Shown here: positions 17,771 through 25,679 of the stretch, in pieces
How positions within the stretch are numbered: position 1 is the stretch's first letter
Layout of the letters: each line of letters begins with the position of its first letter
Assembly: GCA_003477405.1 (NCBI GenBank)
Contig: QUDE01000005.1
Coordinates: 1-64,000 of the forward strand
Reading direction: 5' to 3'
Source of the DNA: Ruminococcaceae bacterium AM07-15
Lineage (GTDB): Bacteria; Bacillota; Clostridia; Oscillospirales; Butyricicoccaceae
Length of the DNA stretch: 64,000 nucleotides
The notes under the pieces: model-generated
Database searches by the model: none
What the model was told of the DNA's origin: nothing
What the model saw: only the letters and a program-made list of their open reading frames with translations
Program-made: the position numbers and the translations under genes

Positions 17771-17830
17771 TCAGCAACCACCTCCTTTCTGGGGGCGGCG
17801 CTTGGCCGCCCCCGATAGGGATTGGAATAT
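17762..17830 (-). promoter_or_regulatory. Nested hairpin covering virB6-like start
   Basis: In the transcript the 11 bases at 17830-17820 pair perfectly with 17772-17762, which contain the TTG start. Inside lies a second, GC-rich stem: GGGGGCGGC (17791-17799) with GCCGCCCCC (17805-17813). The ribosome site (17781-17786) would lie inside the outer loop. It may limit translation or protect the RNA end. Confidence 0.45.
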
Positions 17831-17839
17831 GGCGGGCGA

Positions 17840-18118
17840 TCAGGACACGGCAGCTTCTTCGTTCTGTACGGCGGCCTCATACGCTTCCAGTACAGCGGCG
17901 GAGAGCTTTGCCCGTAGTTCCTTCGTCATGGGGAAGCAATGCTCCACCCACTCGCCCTTGACATTCCGGCGGCTGGGCAGGGACACAAACAGCCCCTTTT
18001 CGCCCTCGACGACCCGCACATTCTTCACCAGAAAGCAGTCATCCAGGACCACGCTGCACACCGCCCGCAGCTTGTCGGGACCGGTAAAAGTCTTTTTGAT
18101 TTCCGCTTTGAACTCCAT
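17840..18118 (-). CDS. spoVG: SpoVG family protein
   Basis: A 92-residue SpoVG homologue, a small nucleic-acid-binding regulator. The family core is visible (VCSVVLDDCFLVKNVRVV, LFVSLPSRRNVKGEW, CFPMT). Copies of spoVG are common in Clostridia ICEs, between pilin and channel genes. ATG 18118 follows AGGAGG by nine bases. It could adjust expression of the transfer genes in donor or new host; inference. Confidence 0.9.
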   Translation of the reverse strand: MEFKAEIKKTFTGPDKLRAVCSVVLDDCFLVKNVRVVEGEKGLFVSLPSRRNVKGEWVEHCFPMTKELRAKLSAAVLEAYEAAVQNEEAAVS

Positions 18119-18134
18119 TGAAAAACCTCCTGTC

Positions 18135-18164
18135 AAAAATTAGGGCGGGGCCGATGGCCCCGCC
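18135..18164 (-). terminator. Terminator/attenuator between Maff2 and spoVG
   Basis: GGCGGGGCC (18144-18152) pairs with GGCCCCGCC (18156-18164). The minus strand continues CTAATTTTTG. It could stop most transcripts after the small pilin-like genes so that these are made in excess. Confidence 0.6.
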
Positions 18165-18178
18165 GCTGCTTGTTCCGA

Positions 18179-18442
18179 TCAGCCGCCGTAGTTGAACATA
18201 TCCTTGATGCGCTGGGTGATGGTGGGCAGCACGGTGTCGTCCACGATCAGGTACAGACCGGCCAGGATCAGGGCGCCCAGGACAATGGAGATCAGCACAG
18301 TAATCGCCACATCCAGCGTACCCTGACCGGTGCGGTCGGTCAGCGCCTCCGCCGTGCGGTCAGCCAGCTCACGGGCCTTCTGCTTGGCAGTCCAGATAGA
18401 AGTCATAGCCTTAACCTGAGTGTTGCGGATGAAGTTAGCCAT
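18179..18442 (-). CDS. Maff2 family protein, candidate Flp-like pilin
   Basis: An 87-residue Maff2 family protein. After a 40-residue basic leader comes RTGQG directly followed by TLDVAITVLIS and one long membrane helix, then a short amphipathic tail. This layout is like Flp pilins of Tad systems, which are cut by the prepilin peptidase after a glycine. The DUF4320 protein here has the same GxG-(hydrophobic)2-D-V junction. A strong AGGAGG site and a following terminator suggest high expression. Pilin function is my inference; Maff2 itself has no established function that I can name. Confidence 0.75.
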   Translation of the reverse strand: MANFIRNTQVKAMTSIWTAKQKARELADRTAEALTDRTGQGTLDVAITVLISIVLGALILAGLYLIVDDTVLPTITQRIKDMFNYGG

Positions 18443-18519
18443 AGTTTTTTCCTCCTGTTAATAAAATGATTTATTTAGTAAGGCGCGGAAATCGCCTGTA
18501 CTACGGAATGTATCCCGGC

Positions 18520-18882
18520 TTACTGGTAGTAGCCGAGAATCAGGTTCAGGGTGGCAGAACCGAGTACGGCGCCAATGCAGGACACCACCGCCACCACAAT
18601 GCGGTTGTTCCACTTTTTCTGATCCATCTCGTCAGCCATGCCGCGCCGGATGCAGAAATAGATGATAAGCAGACCGGCTACCACCGGCGCCAGCACCATC
18701 AGCCAGGTTGTCACATCACCGACCAGTTTCTCGGTTCCTTTGACAATCTGACTGTCCTGCACACCAGCGGCATAAGCCGGTGCGGACATAAAAAAAGAGG
18801 CGGTAAGTGTGGCAATACCAACACCCACCGCCCGGACAGTCTGTTTCAGCCTGCCCGCCGTCTGGTTGATTTTCTCTTTCAT
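18520..18882 (-). CDS. VirB2/TrbC-like pilin
   Basis: A 120-residue protein with a signal peptide (cleavage after about APAYA), then two membrane helices (residues about 58-78 and 94-115) separated by a short charged loop. This is the VirB2/TrbC pilin pattern. It is encoded between virD4 and Maff2. The element thus has two distinct pilin-like small proteins. ATG 18882 has AGGAGG upstream. Confidence 0.75.
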   Translation of the reverse strand: MKEKINQTAGRLKQTVRAVGVGIATLTASFFMSAPAYAAGVQDSQIVKGTEKLVGDVTTWLMVLAPVVAGLLIIYFCIRRGMADEMDQKKWNNRIVVAVVSCIGAVLGSATLNLILGYYQ

Positions 18883-18899
18883 TCAAAACCTCCTATGAG

Positions 18900-20465
18900 T
18901 TAATCATCATCAAGGCCACCGCCCATAGCGCCCTTTTGCTGCGAAAGGCGGCGCATGATGTCCTTCTGGTAGTAAATCCAGATGTTCCACAATGCGATTT
19001 CTTGCTTCGTGTCGGTGATGATTGGCCGTTTCTGTTCCCGTTCTTCCCGCAGCCTGCGGTTATGCTCCATATCTCCCAACCCCAACATCTTGTTGAACAT
19101 CCACTGAGAAAGGTCGGGCGCATACATCATAGCGGGGTGGTCGCGGCTGGTGATGATTTGATGGGGACGCTTGACTCGCCGGACCTCATCCGTATTGAGC
19201 AACTTTCTCTCGGTCAGACTGACGCTCTGGGAGTTAGACGGGGTTGTGTATTTGCCGTTGCTGGCCGAAAGCTGGTAACTGGATGTGGTATAGCTGCCGA
19301 GTTTATCGGACATCTCCCGCAGCGTTTCCGGATCATCGCTTTGCAGGTACGCCCACACCTGACAGTTGCCCTTGATTGTGTTGGCGATGTTGTCGCTGTA
19401 CTTTTCTTTCAGTTGGTCAAAGCCCTGCACAAACAGGGCATATCGCATCCCACGGCCAGCCGCTACGGTCAGTTTGTTGGTCATGTCACTGATGGGAGTA
19501 AAGTTGCCATACTCGTCAAGGATGAAGTTGACACGGCGTTCCAGACGCCCGCCGCGCCGGTCTGCCGCCTCTGCCAAAAGTTCGTATTGCTGCGACACAA
19601 TGAGAGAAGCAATGGGATAAAAGGTGGTTTTCTCGTCGGGCAGGATTACAAACAACGCCTGCTTTTTACTGCCCATATCTGCAAGGGTAAAATCGCTGGT
19701 ATGGGTGATAGCGTAGATGGACTTCGAGGTGAACAGCCGCAAGGTGGTCAGGGCAGAGGTGTAGAAGCTGCCTCTGGTACGGGACGGCGCCACATCGGAA
19801 ATGGACAGAAGCGCCCGTGCCGGGTGGGATGGAGAGAGCTTCTTGACATACTCCAACAGCGGCATCTTATTTCCGATGGTACGGCACATTTCCGAAATGA
19901 ACCAATACACATTGGTCATGTTCTGAAATTCCGGTCGTTTTTGGTTGTCGCACACCACGCAAAGAATGGCAGCCGCTATGATGGAACATTCACCGTTTGT
20001 CCAAATCTTTTCGCCCTCCGGCTTACCAACCAGATTGTTCGTCAAGTCCCAGGCCAGCATTTCTGCACGGTCGGTGTCTCCCTCACTGATGGCGTCAATG
20101 ATGGGCTGGAGCAGATTGTAGCGCATACTCTTTTCGGGGTTCTTGAAGTCCAGCACCAAAACCTCATAACCCAACTTTTTCAGAAAATCAGCGGTGTAGT
20201 GGAACAATTCGGCTTTGGGGTCGGAGCAGAAGATGGATTCTCCGGCGAGTCCCAAAAGACAGATACTTTCCAGAACCAGACATCTTGATTTACCGGAACG
20301 AGTGGCGCCAACGCAGAGCAGGTGGCAGTCATCACCGACAAAATAGATTTTTTCTTTATCGCCCTCCTTTCGCATACCTACCACCACGCCGCCTTTTTTC
20401 AGCGGAGTATCCGCTCCCAAAGGTTCCTGCTTGGGAATACCTTTGGGGTGAAGGTTCAACTTCAA
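18900..20465 (-). CDS. virD4: VirD4/TraG coupling protein, ATPase part
   Basis: A 521-residue coupling-protein ATPase that brings the relaxase-DNA complex and protein substrates to the channel. Walker A (GATRSGKSR) is near residue 52 and Walker B (FILDEYGNF) near 310. It begins almost directly with the nucleotide-binding domain; the usual N-terminal membrane part is encoded separately at 20478-20927, in the same frame, 12 bases upstream. TTG 20465 follows GGAGG by seven bases. Acidic end GGGLDDD. Confidence 0.93.
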   Translation of the reverse strand: MKLNLHPKGIPKQEPLGADTPLKKGGVVVGMRKEGDKEKIYFVGDDCHLLCVGATRSGKSRCLVLESICLLGLAGESIFCSDPKAELFHYTADFLKKLGYEVLVLDFKNPEKSMRYNLLQPIIDAISEGDTDRAEMLAWDLTNNLVGKPEGEKIWTNGECSIIAAAILCVVCDNQKRPEFQNMTNVYWFISEMCRTIGNKMPLLEYVKKLSPSHPARALLSISDVAPSRTRGSFYTSALTTLRLFTSKSIYAITHTSDFTLADMGSKKQALFVILPDEKTTFYPIASLIVSQQYELLAEAADRRGGRLERRVNFILDEYGNFTPISDMTNKLTVAAGRGMRYALFVQGFDQLKEKYSDNIANTIKGNCQVWAYLQSDDPETLREMSDKLGSYTTSSYQLSASNGKYTTPSNSQSVSLTERKLLNTDEVRRVKRPHQIITSRDHPAMMYAPDLSQWMFNKMLGLGDMEHNRRLREEREQKRPIITDTKQEIALWNIWIYYQKDIMRRLSQQKGAMGGGLDDD

Positions 20466-20477
20466 TTTATCGCCTCC

Positions 20478-20927
20478 TTATTTTTCTTTGAGAAAATCCA
20501 AACCATCGTATCCGGTATCTAAGAGCTGCCGGATCGTTGGGTTGTGCGGGTCAAGAATATAGCTGTCAAATGCTTTGTCTTTCTCGGAATCGGTCATCCA
20601 CCGGGCTGAACCATGCTGGTATTGGCCCACGGCTCTGGGTGTCTGAATTTCCGGGGTGATCGTGTCCAGGTCTGATTCATACGGCCTCATGTTGGTCAGG
20701 AAGAACATAACCGCCAACACACTTACAAACCCTTGCAGACACAGATACAACATCATGTGCTGGCGACTGGAAAACAGACTGGCAAGGCAGTCCCCGATAG
20801 GGAGAAGCGACAGCCGGGTAATCTCTCTTGTCAACAAACCGTGAACCGCTGTTGAGAAAAACAGATTAAGAATCGCGCCGGAAACGAAGATCAGCGCACA
20901 TACCATCAGTTTAGGCTTTGTTTTCAT
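20478..20927 (-). CDS. VirD4 N-terminal membrane domain encoded separately
   Basis: A 149-residue protein with two membrane helices (about residues 8-30 and 58-80) and a cytoplasmic segment containing QYQHGSARWM, which is normally found in full-length CD1115-type VirD4 proteins just before the ATPase domain. Its TAA stop is in the same frame as the downstream TTG of virD4. It looks like a coupling protein split into membrane and motor parts. Sequencing error or readthrough of the single stop is the alternative. Confidence 0.75.
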   Translation of the reverse strand: MKTKPKLMVCALIFVSGAILNLFFSTAVHGLLTREITRLSLLPIGDCLASLFSSRQHMMLYLCLQGFVSVLAVMFFLTNMRPYESDLDTITPEIQTPRAVGQYQHGSARWMTDSEKDKAFDSYILDPHNPTIRQLLDTGYDGLDFLKEK

Positions 20928-21028
20928 AATTTCACGCCATCCTCAATCTCAAAGTTATTTCGAGTGGCTCTGAGGTGGTGTTGATAACGCTGCCGGTTAT
21001 GAAGCAGGATAAGAAGTACTTCGCTCAT
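20924..21028 (-). CDS. 34-residue small protein before virD4 operon
   Basis: ATG 21028 follows AAAGGAGCGATTCA and the TGA overlaps the next ATG (ATGA), showing coupling. The product starts with a hydrophobic MSEVLLILL run and continues with a basic, His-rich segment. No family recognised. It may be a leader peptide that sets translation of the coupling-protein genes. Confidence 0.5.
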   Translation of the reverse strand: MSEVLLILLHNRQRYQHHLRATRNNFEIEDGVKL

Positions 21029-21053
21029 TGAATCGCTCCTTTCTGAAAAATGG

Positions 21054-21091
21054 TATAAGAAAAGCAGGAAACCTTTGAAAGATTTCCTGCT
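21054..21091 (-). terminator. Intrinsic terminator upstream of virD4 block
   Basis: AGCAGGAAA (21063-21071) pairs with TTTCCTGCT (21083-21091); the minus strand then reads TTTTCTTATA. It stops transcription from the YdeI-like cargo gene before the coupling-protein genes. Confidence 0.65.
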
Positions 21092-21177
21092 GGATGCGCC
21101 GCTGGTGGGTAGCGGGTATTTAATTTTGAAGATTTGAATGGGTCTGACGATGGTTACTATGCCAAATGGGAAGATAT

Positions 21178-21747
21178 TTAGAGCAAACGCCCGTTATCGT
21201 TCCATTCTCCATACATGATGCCAGCTTTTGTGTTGTCTAATAGTTTTTGTAAACGGCTTTTGAATAAGTCCGGCTGCTTTTTCTTAATCTGAATGGTATC
21301 TACTCTTACTCTTTGATATAGCGGGGGGAAGCTTTGAAAATTCTCCCAAATTTCGGAGTCAGCTTGTAGTGCCATTAAAATGTCCTTGTCGATGACAAAA
21401 CCACTCTCGGACATATCTGGTAGCACAGCTCTGCCAGCATCTGTCATGCGCCCTAACCGTTCCATTCTCCGGCAACGTTCTTTGTTTAATTCAGACCAAA
21501 CGCTACCTTTTCTCCGAGGTGCTAATCTCTGTGCAGTTATGCCATTATCCATTTTCTTTGTGGTACTGTCGATCCAACCAAAACACATTGCTTCTTCAAC
21601 TGCGTCAATGTACCAAAATGTTCCATTATCAACTGGCCGTCCACGTTTTACAACTACCCAACATTCATCTTCCTTATTGTGATTTTCTGAAAGCCATTGT
21701 CGCAATTCATCACGATTTGTAGCTGGCAACAAATTCTTGAAATCCAT
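21178..21747 (-). CDS. YdeI/OmpD-associated family protein
   Basis: A 189-residue YdeI-type protein: ELRQWLSENHNKEDECWVV, then VEEAMCFGWIDSTTKK, RLAPRRKGSVWSELNK and a C-terminal helical region. The family (also called bacteriocin-protection YdeI/OmpD-associated) is poorly understood; some members affect resistance to cationic peptides. The gene is richer in A+T than its neighbours, has its own promoter and terminator, lacks the acidic tail and so looks like cargo acquired separately. Confidence 0.8.
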   Translation of the reverse strand: MDFKNLLPATNRDELRQWLSENHNKEDECWVVVKRGRPVDNGTFWYIDAVEEAMCFGWIDSTTKKMDNGITAQRLAPRRKGSVWSELNKERCRRMERLGRMTDAGRAVLPDMSESGFVIDKDILMALQADSEIWENFQSFPPLYQRVRVDTIQIKKKQPDLFKSRLQKLLDNTKAGIMYGEWNDNGRLL

Positions 21748-21786
21748 TTCCTCGGTCTCCTCAACTTTCGATTTATCGCTGGCTCA

Positions 21787-21815
21787 ATTATACACTGTCT
21801 GGTTTCTCGTTTGAA
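21787..21815 (-). promoter_or_regulatory. Promoter of YdeI-like gene
   Basis: TTCAAA (21815-21810), 17-base spacer, TATAAT (21792-21787) on the minus strand, about 40 bases before ATG 21747. Confidence 0.6.
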
Positions 21816-21875
21816 TAGATGAATTGTAAATTTGCCAATCAGAAACAGGAATTTTAGAATTTCCCCAACAAGCAA

Positions 21876-21898
21876 AATCCCCGGTTCGGCAGGGAATT
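21876..21898 (-). terminator. Probable terminator after DUF4406 gene
   Basis: On the minus strand AATTCCC pairs with GGGGATT around a 9-base loop, followed by TTGCTTG. The stem is short with one G-U pair, so strength is doubtful. Confidence 0.4.
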
Positions 21899-21902
21899 CT
21901 GG

Positions 21903-22952
21903 TCATAGCTCCATATCATCCTCAACTTCAAAGTCATCCAGAAATGCTTGGGTATTTTGATCCTCGGTCAACTTGATTGCTTGCGGCTCCGTTTTGCCCA
22001 TCTGCATGGGAACCAGGACCGGCAATAGATGCTTTTGCAAAAAGTCCTGATCCGCGCAGCGGTCAATGAATGTCCCGAAGGTGTTCAAAAACGGGGTATC
22101 CAACGGAGTACAAATCATCAGGTCGCCGCGCTCTTTCCCCATCTTCACAATAAAAGATGCAAGATTGACCGGATCGGGGTCCAGGCAGAACGCTTCATGC
22201 AGACCGCCCTCCGCAGGGGCATACCCGATTAGAAAAGGATAGCCGCAAGCAGTATGGTTTTGCTTGGCTGCGCTGATAAGTTCAGGGGTGACAAACTTGG
22301 TGAGTTCTTCGGCAGCCTCATTCCTGACCGGCTTATCCAGAAGCCATTCTTTCAAACTTTCCGGTTTGACGATGCCACAGAAGTCATGTCGTTCCCAATG
22401 AATGTATTTGCCGGTCAACAGGCTTTCTGCATACACGGCCTGACCTCTGGCTCCATAAATACATCCAAAACCGTTACGGGCATACCAGATGGAGTCGTCG
22501 GCAGTCATGTCCTTGCCCTTGCTGCTCACCCCAGGTTTGAGAACCAGAAATTGATTTTCGTAGTTGTACTGGCTACTATCGGGGATGCAGTCATTGATGT
22601 CCAGAGGGCGATCCGACTGGCGGATCATTTTCTGATTCTTCACCATATCATCGGATACATAGAGAATCGGGAGTTGCAGAAAAGTAGCCAGGCCAATTTC
22701 GTCCTTCATTCCCTGAGAGATGGTGTCGCCCATAACCCAGAGTTCATCGCAGCGTTCCAGCAGTTCGTGACCCATTCGCAGACCCTGTTCCCGCTGCTCC
22801 GGCACTGCGTCATTCAGATATTGCGTGAAAATCGTGTGCGGCGCCAAGGGAATCACGCCGCAGGATGCCGCATAAGCACAGTAGTCCTTTGCCTTTTCCT
22901 TGTTCTTTTCCATATCTCCCCGCAGAGGGGAAGAAATATAGACCAGCCTCAA
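21903..22952 (-). CDS. DUF4406 (deoxyribosyltransferase-like) protein with acidic tail
   Basis: A 349-residue protein. The first 100 residues match DUF4406, a relative of nucleoside 2-deoxyribosyltransferases: MRLVYISSPLRGD, PLAPHTIFTQYL, GMKDEIGLA. The remainder is an unassigned domain with no motif I recognise. It ends EVEDDMEL, a perfect member of the shared tail. It could act on nucleotides or on NAD-like signals during transfer; inference. The ribosome site is weak (GGTGTTATTTTG before ATG). Confidence 0.68.
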   Translation of the reverse strand: MRLVYISSPLRGDMEKNKEKAKDYCAYAASCGVIPLAPHTIFTQYLNDAVPEQREQGLRMGHELLERCDELWVMGDTISQGMKDEIGLATFLQLPILYVSDDMVKNQKMIRQSDRPLDINDCIPDSSQYNYENQFLVLKPGVSSKGKDMTADDSIWYARNGFGCIYGARGQAVYAESLLTGKYIHWERHDFCGIVKPESLKEWLLDKPVRNEAAEELTKFVTPELISAAKQNHTACGYPFLIGYAPAEGGLHEAFCLDPDPVNLASFIVKMGKERGDLMICTPLDTPFLNTFGTFIDRCADQDFLQKHLLPVLVPMQMGKTEPQAIKLTEDQNTQAFLDDFEVEDDMEL

Positions 22953-23062
22953 AATAACACCTACCTTTCCAAATTAAGCCCATCCACCCAACAGATGGAC
23001 GGTGCAAAAGTCGATGAAAACTGCCCACCGGCCACGGAACATAGCCCGCAAACCTCTGAGTT

Positions 23063-23677
23063 TCAAATTTCCAGATCTTCCTCGTCCTCTAAATCACAGG
23101 CGCTTTCCACATCGGAACCGTAATCTGTGAACGGCAAAATGTGTTCTGTGCCGTTCTCAACATTTTCTTCGGATTCATACAGCCCCATATCGGCAAATTC
23201 ATTGTCGGAAACAAGAGTTCCGTCAACGGTACGGAACATCAGCGGCATATAGTTACTGTCCTCGTAATACAGAAACTCATTGGTCGCATACGCCAGTTTT
23301 GCAATATCGCCGCTGTGAAAAATGAAGTACGGAATCGTTCGTTCCCCGCTGATAGCCGGATATTTTTTGAGTTCATCGAAAAACTCTTGAAGCTCTGGAC
23401 AAACATAATGAACGGTCAGCTTGCCGGTTTCATTGCGGGAAATGCGTCCGATCACATCTTTCAACGCATGATCGGCAGTCAGTTGATAGCCAGCCCAGGC
23501 AACGGCTGTAATTTGGAACGGCGAAACAGCGCCGTCCGTTTCCTTATAAACCTGCGTGTTATCAAAGTCGTACCGGAGCCATTGACACTCCATATCATCA
23601 TCCGCCTCTTGGCGCGGCGAAATGTCTGCTTCGATGATGAAGTGACTTCCTTCCAGGTCGAAATCCAGGATTTTCAT
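23063..23677 (-). CDS. ICE protein of unknown function, DLEI tail
   Basis: A 204-residue acidic protein with no recognised domain. It has a beta-rich start (MKILDFDLEGSHFIIEAD) and ends ACDLEDEEDLEI, an example of the shared tail. It is the downstream neighbour of the 122-residue protein starting at 24055 and about 110 bases before the DUF4406 gene. The gap 22953-23062 holds a possible 22-codon frame (22974-23042) that I do not trust. Confidence 0.68.
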   Translation of the reverse strand: MKILDFDLEGSHFIIEADISPRQEADDDMECQWLRYDFDNTQVYKETDGAVSPFQITAVAWAGYQLTADHALKDVIGRISRNETGKLTVHYVCPELQEFFDELKKYPAISGERTIPYFIFHSGDIAKLAYATNEFLYYEDSNYMPLMFRTVDGTLVSDNEFADMGLYESEENVENGTEHILPFTDYGSDVESACDLEDEEDLEI

Positions 23678-23686
23678 TGTAAACTC

Positions 23687-24055
23687 CTATCTTTCCAAGT
23701 CCAGCCCGTCCAGCTCATAGTCTGAAACAGGCGGTTCAAATGCCGTATCATAGGCCACATCATCAAGCTGCCGGATTGTGTCCAGACGGGCCGCTGCCTG
23801 CGGATCAGTAACAAGTTCCTGTTCCAGCAGGGCGTCCGCAACGATGGCGTTGGAAACCGGATCGGTAAAACAAAGGTTCTCACCGTCCTGTGCCGCCTGT
23901 TCCATCACAGATTCCGGCAGGATTTCTTCGGCAAGGGCCTTCGGCACTTCCAGCCCACGTTTCTTTGTGCCGACGATCTCGTAAATGCCCACGGCGATCT
24001 CCCCGCAGGTGATGATGTTTCCCCAAATATCAGGATTCGGGCGTCCATCACGCAT
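23687..24055 (-). CDS. ICE protein of unknown function
   Basis: A 122-residue acidic protein. ATG 24055 follows GGAGGG and overlaps the preceding gene's end by eight bases. It starts with a Gly/Pro-rich segment, contains GIYEIVGTKKRGLEVPKAL and ends YELDGLDLER, a weaker version of the shared tail. No family recognised. Confidence 0.62.
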   Translation of the reverse strand: MRDGRPNPDIWGNIITCGEIAVGIYEIVGTKKRGLEVPKALAEEILPESVMEQAAQDGENLCFTDPVSNAIVADALLEQELVTDPQAAARLDTIRQLDDVAYDTAFEPPVSDYELDGLDLER

Positions 24056-24332
24056 ACTTTGTCCCTCCATCTTCCTCATAAGGCATATAGGCTATGACGG
24101 TGAGGTAATCCGTACCAAGGCGCCGCAAAAGAGCATCCTGATGTTCCATGACCTGATCGACGATATGCTCCGGGCAGTATTTCATCAGGTCAGCTACATA
24201 TTGCCCCACATCCAAGCCAATGGGATGCGCCAGGTATTCTTCGTCCGTCATGCCCTCAAGCTGCTGGTTCAGCCCGTATTTATACATCAGGAAACGGGCG
24301 ATAGCGATGGTCTGATTTCTCTTGCTGCTCAT
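24048..24332 (-). CDS. Small helical ICE protein
   Basis: A 94-residue protein, mostly helical, with the stretch IARFLMYKYGLNQQLEGM. No family recognised and no acidic LEL tail. It overlaps the next gene by eight bases and starts five bases after the stop of the 227-residue protein, so it belongs to the same operon. Function unknown. Confidence 0.6.
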   Translation of the reverse strand: MSSKRNQTIAIARFLMYKYGLNQQLEGMTDEEYLAHPIGLDVGQYVADLMKYCPEHIVDQVMEHQDALLRRLGTDYLTVIAYMPYEEDGGTKYA

Positions 24333-24337
24333 TCTTG

Positions 24338-25021
24338 CTATCCTCCAATCTCCATTTCTTCCTGCTGGCCGAACTCCATATCAAAGTCAAACTCCATTTC
24401 CTGCTCCCGCAGCTCCGGGATAATGTCCTCGATTTTGTCAAGAATCCGTTCCACAGATTCACGGGCCTCGTTGGAAACATCCTGATCGAGTATGCTCATC
24501 TTAACCAAGCCCGCATGAAGGACCCGGAGTTCTTCTTCGGTGAACAGCGCACGTTCATCCACCAAACCGCTCCGTTTGGCGAAATCCTGTCCTGCAAATT
24601 CCTTGTTGTAAAAAATCTGGCGGGCCATCATTTCGCCGGAATCCGGGGCGGTGCGGTAGGTGGAGAACACATAGCCAAACAGATGATGTTCCTTGCAGGC
24701 GAGAGTCACGCCATTGTATTCTGCCAGCTTATAAGAGCCATTGGGAAGTTTCTCATTGGCGTCAGTATAAGGACAGTCGCGGCAGATACCCGCTTTGTTC
24801 GCTGTGTCCTGGGCCGTATCGTTGATAAGGCGAATGAGTTTGTCCTTGACTGTGACAAAGGGATTCTGGATCACCGTATCGGCTTTGGAGAAATAGGCCA
24901 CAAGCTGGTTCTTGAAATAAATATCAGCGATGTAATCGGAAGATTGGGACCGCTTCACATCAAAGCCGCGCCGGGCAAGCTGTTCAAAGAACAGCCTGTA
25001 AAAATCGGTTTTACTTCGCAA
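24338..25021 (-). CDS. ICE protein of unknown function, MEI tail
   Basis: A 227-residue protein. Residues 1-65 look like a small alpha/beta domain; the middle has a cysteine pair (GICRDCPY) and CKEHH, a possible zinc site; the C-terminus is a charged helix ending EEMEIGG, the shared tail plus two glycines. Overlaps the preceding gene by 11 bases. Function unknown. Confidence 0.65.
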   Translation of the reverse strand: MRSKTDFYRLFFEQLARRGFDVKRSQSSDYIADIYFKNQLVAYFSKADTVIQNPFVTVKDKLIRLINDTAQDTANKAGICRDCPYTDANEKLPNGSYKLAEYNGVTLACKEHHLFGYVFSTYRTAPDSGEMMARQIFYNKEFAGQDFAKRSGLVDERALFTEEELRVLHAGLVKMSILDQDVSNEARESVERILDKIEDIIPELREQEMEFDFDMEFGQQEEMEIGG

Positions 25022-25361
25022 TCGGTTTCCTCCTTTCCTGATAACCTTTTCGCTTCATTACATCTTTGAGAACTTCAACGAAAGCAAAAATGCGCTCTGC
25101 CGCCGCCTGATTTTTGGGGTAAACCGCAGGCAGCGGAGGGCGCCGCTGTTTTTTCAGATCGTACCATAGACAGCCGCCATCCCTTCGTTCAGGGAACATA
25201 CAGGACGGGACAGAGGTGCGCAGAGTGTAAGGGCAGTTATGGCAGGGATGTCCTTTGGGGTATTCATATTGGTGAACCGTCAAATGGGCAATGCCATACG
25301 AACCGCTCGGAATCGACACCGGCACACCATTTTGCTTATAGGAAGTGTTCGCTGCTATCAT
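25011..25361 (-). CDS. Cysteine-rich small ICE protein
   Basis: A 116-residue protein with HPCHNCPY, SCMF and GCLW cysteines, which could bind zinc or an iron-sulfur cluster; the rest is basic. The CxxCPY pattern is similar to that of the neighbouring 227-residue protein (CRDCPY). ATG 25361 has AAAGGAG upstream. First gene of the small-protein operon after the cargo scar. Function unknown. Confidence 0.62.
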   Translation of the reverse strand: MIAANTSYKQNGVPVSIPSGSYGIAHLTVHQYEYPKGHPCHNCPYTLRTSVPSCMFPERRDGGCLWYDLKKQRRPPLPAVYPKNQAAAERIFAFVEVLKDVMKRKGYQERRKPIAK

Positions 25362-25422
25362 CCTTTCTCCTTTCTGGAACCGGGCGGCCGGTCACTTTTT
25401 GCTTTTCACAATCATTTGAAAA

Positions 25423-25454
25423 CAGAAAAAGCAGCCCCGCAGGACTGCTTTCTG
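25423..25454 (-). terminator. Terminator of the broken AAA ATPase gene
   Basis: On the minus strand CAGAAAGCAG (25454-25445) pairs with CTGCTTTTTCTG (25434-25423); the T-run is inside the descending arm. It lies about 100 bases after the AAA ATPase fragment, whose transcript it would have ended. Confidence 0.65.
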
Positions 25455-25552
25455 TATGGCAATATCAATTTTTTCAAGGGACTTTTCTTCCAAAGTCACA
25501 ACTTTTTCCGGCAGACAGTAGATTTTCATTGAGTTTCATCTGGTGTTCGATG

Positions 25553-25679
25553 TCAATACTCCGCACTGAGCAGGAAATCCGCTATGTGCATTGTCTTGAT
25601 TCCCTCATAGTTCCCACCGGCAAATTCGTCTGTTGTGAGAACAAATTTGGGGTAATTATCCGGTATTTCAAGCAGGCGG
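25553..25679 (-). pseudogene. 3' fragment of AAA (DUF4143-type) ATPase gene
   Basis: The minus strand reads an open stretch without a start that ends DFLLSAEY, with IPDNYPKFVLTTDEFAGG before it. This matches the usual C-terminus of AAA ATPases with DUF4143 (NYPKYVVSLDEF type). The matching N-terminal start is at 26628-26705. The roughly 1 kb between the pieces has been replaced by an IS remnant and a PPOX-type gene. Confidence 0.7.

Noticed and set aside
21104-21180. Plus-strand tail reading NFEDLNGSDDGYYAKWEDI-stop
   Set aside because: No start or upstream coding part; possibly a scar of the gene that once faced the YdeI-like gene, but too short to support.
22974-23042. 22-codon frame with GAGGT upstream (minus strand)
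   Set aside because: Too short, weak spacing, no conserved feature; it may be chance.
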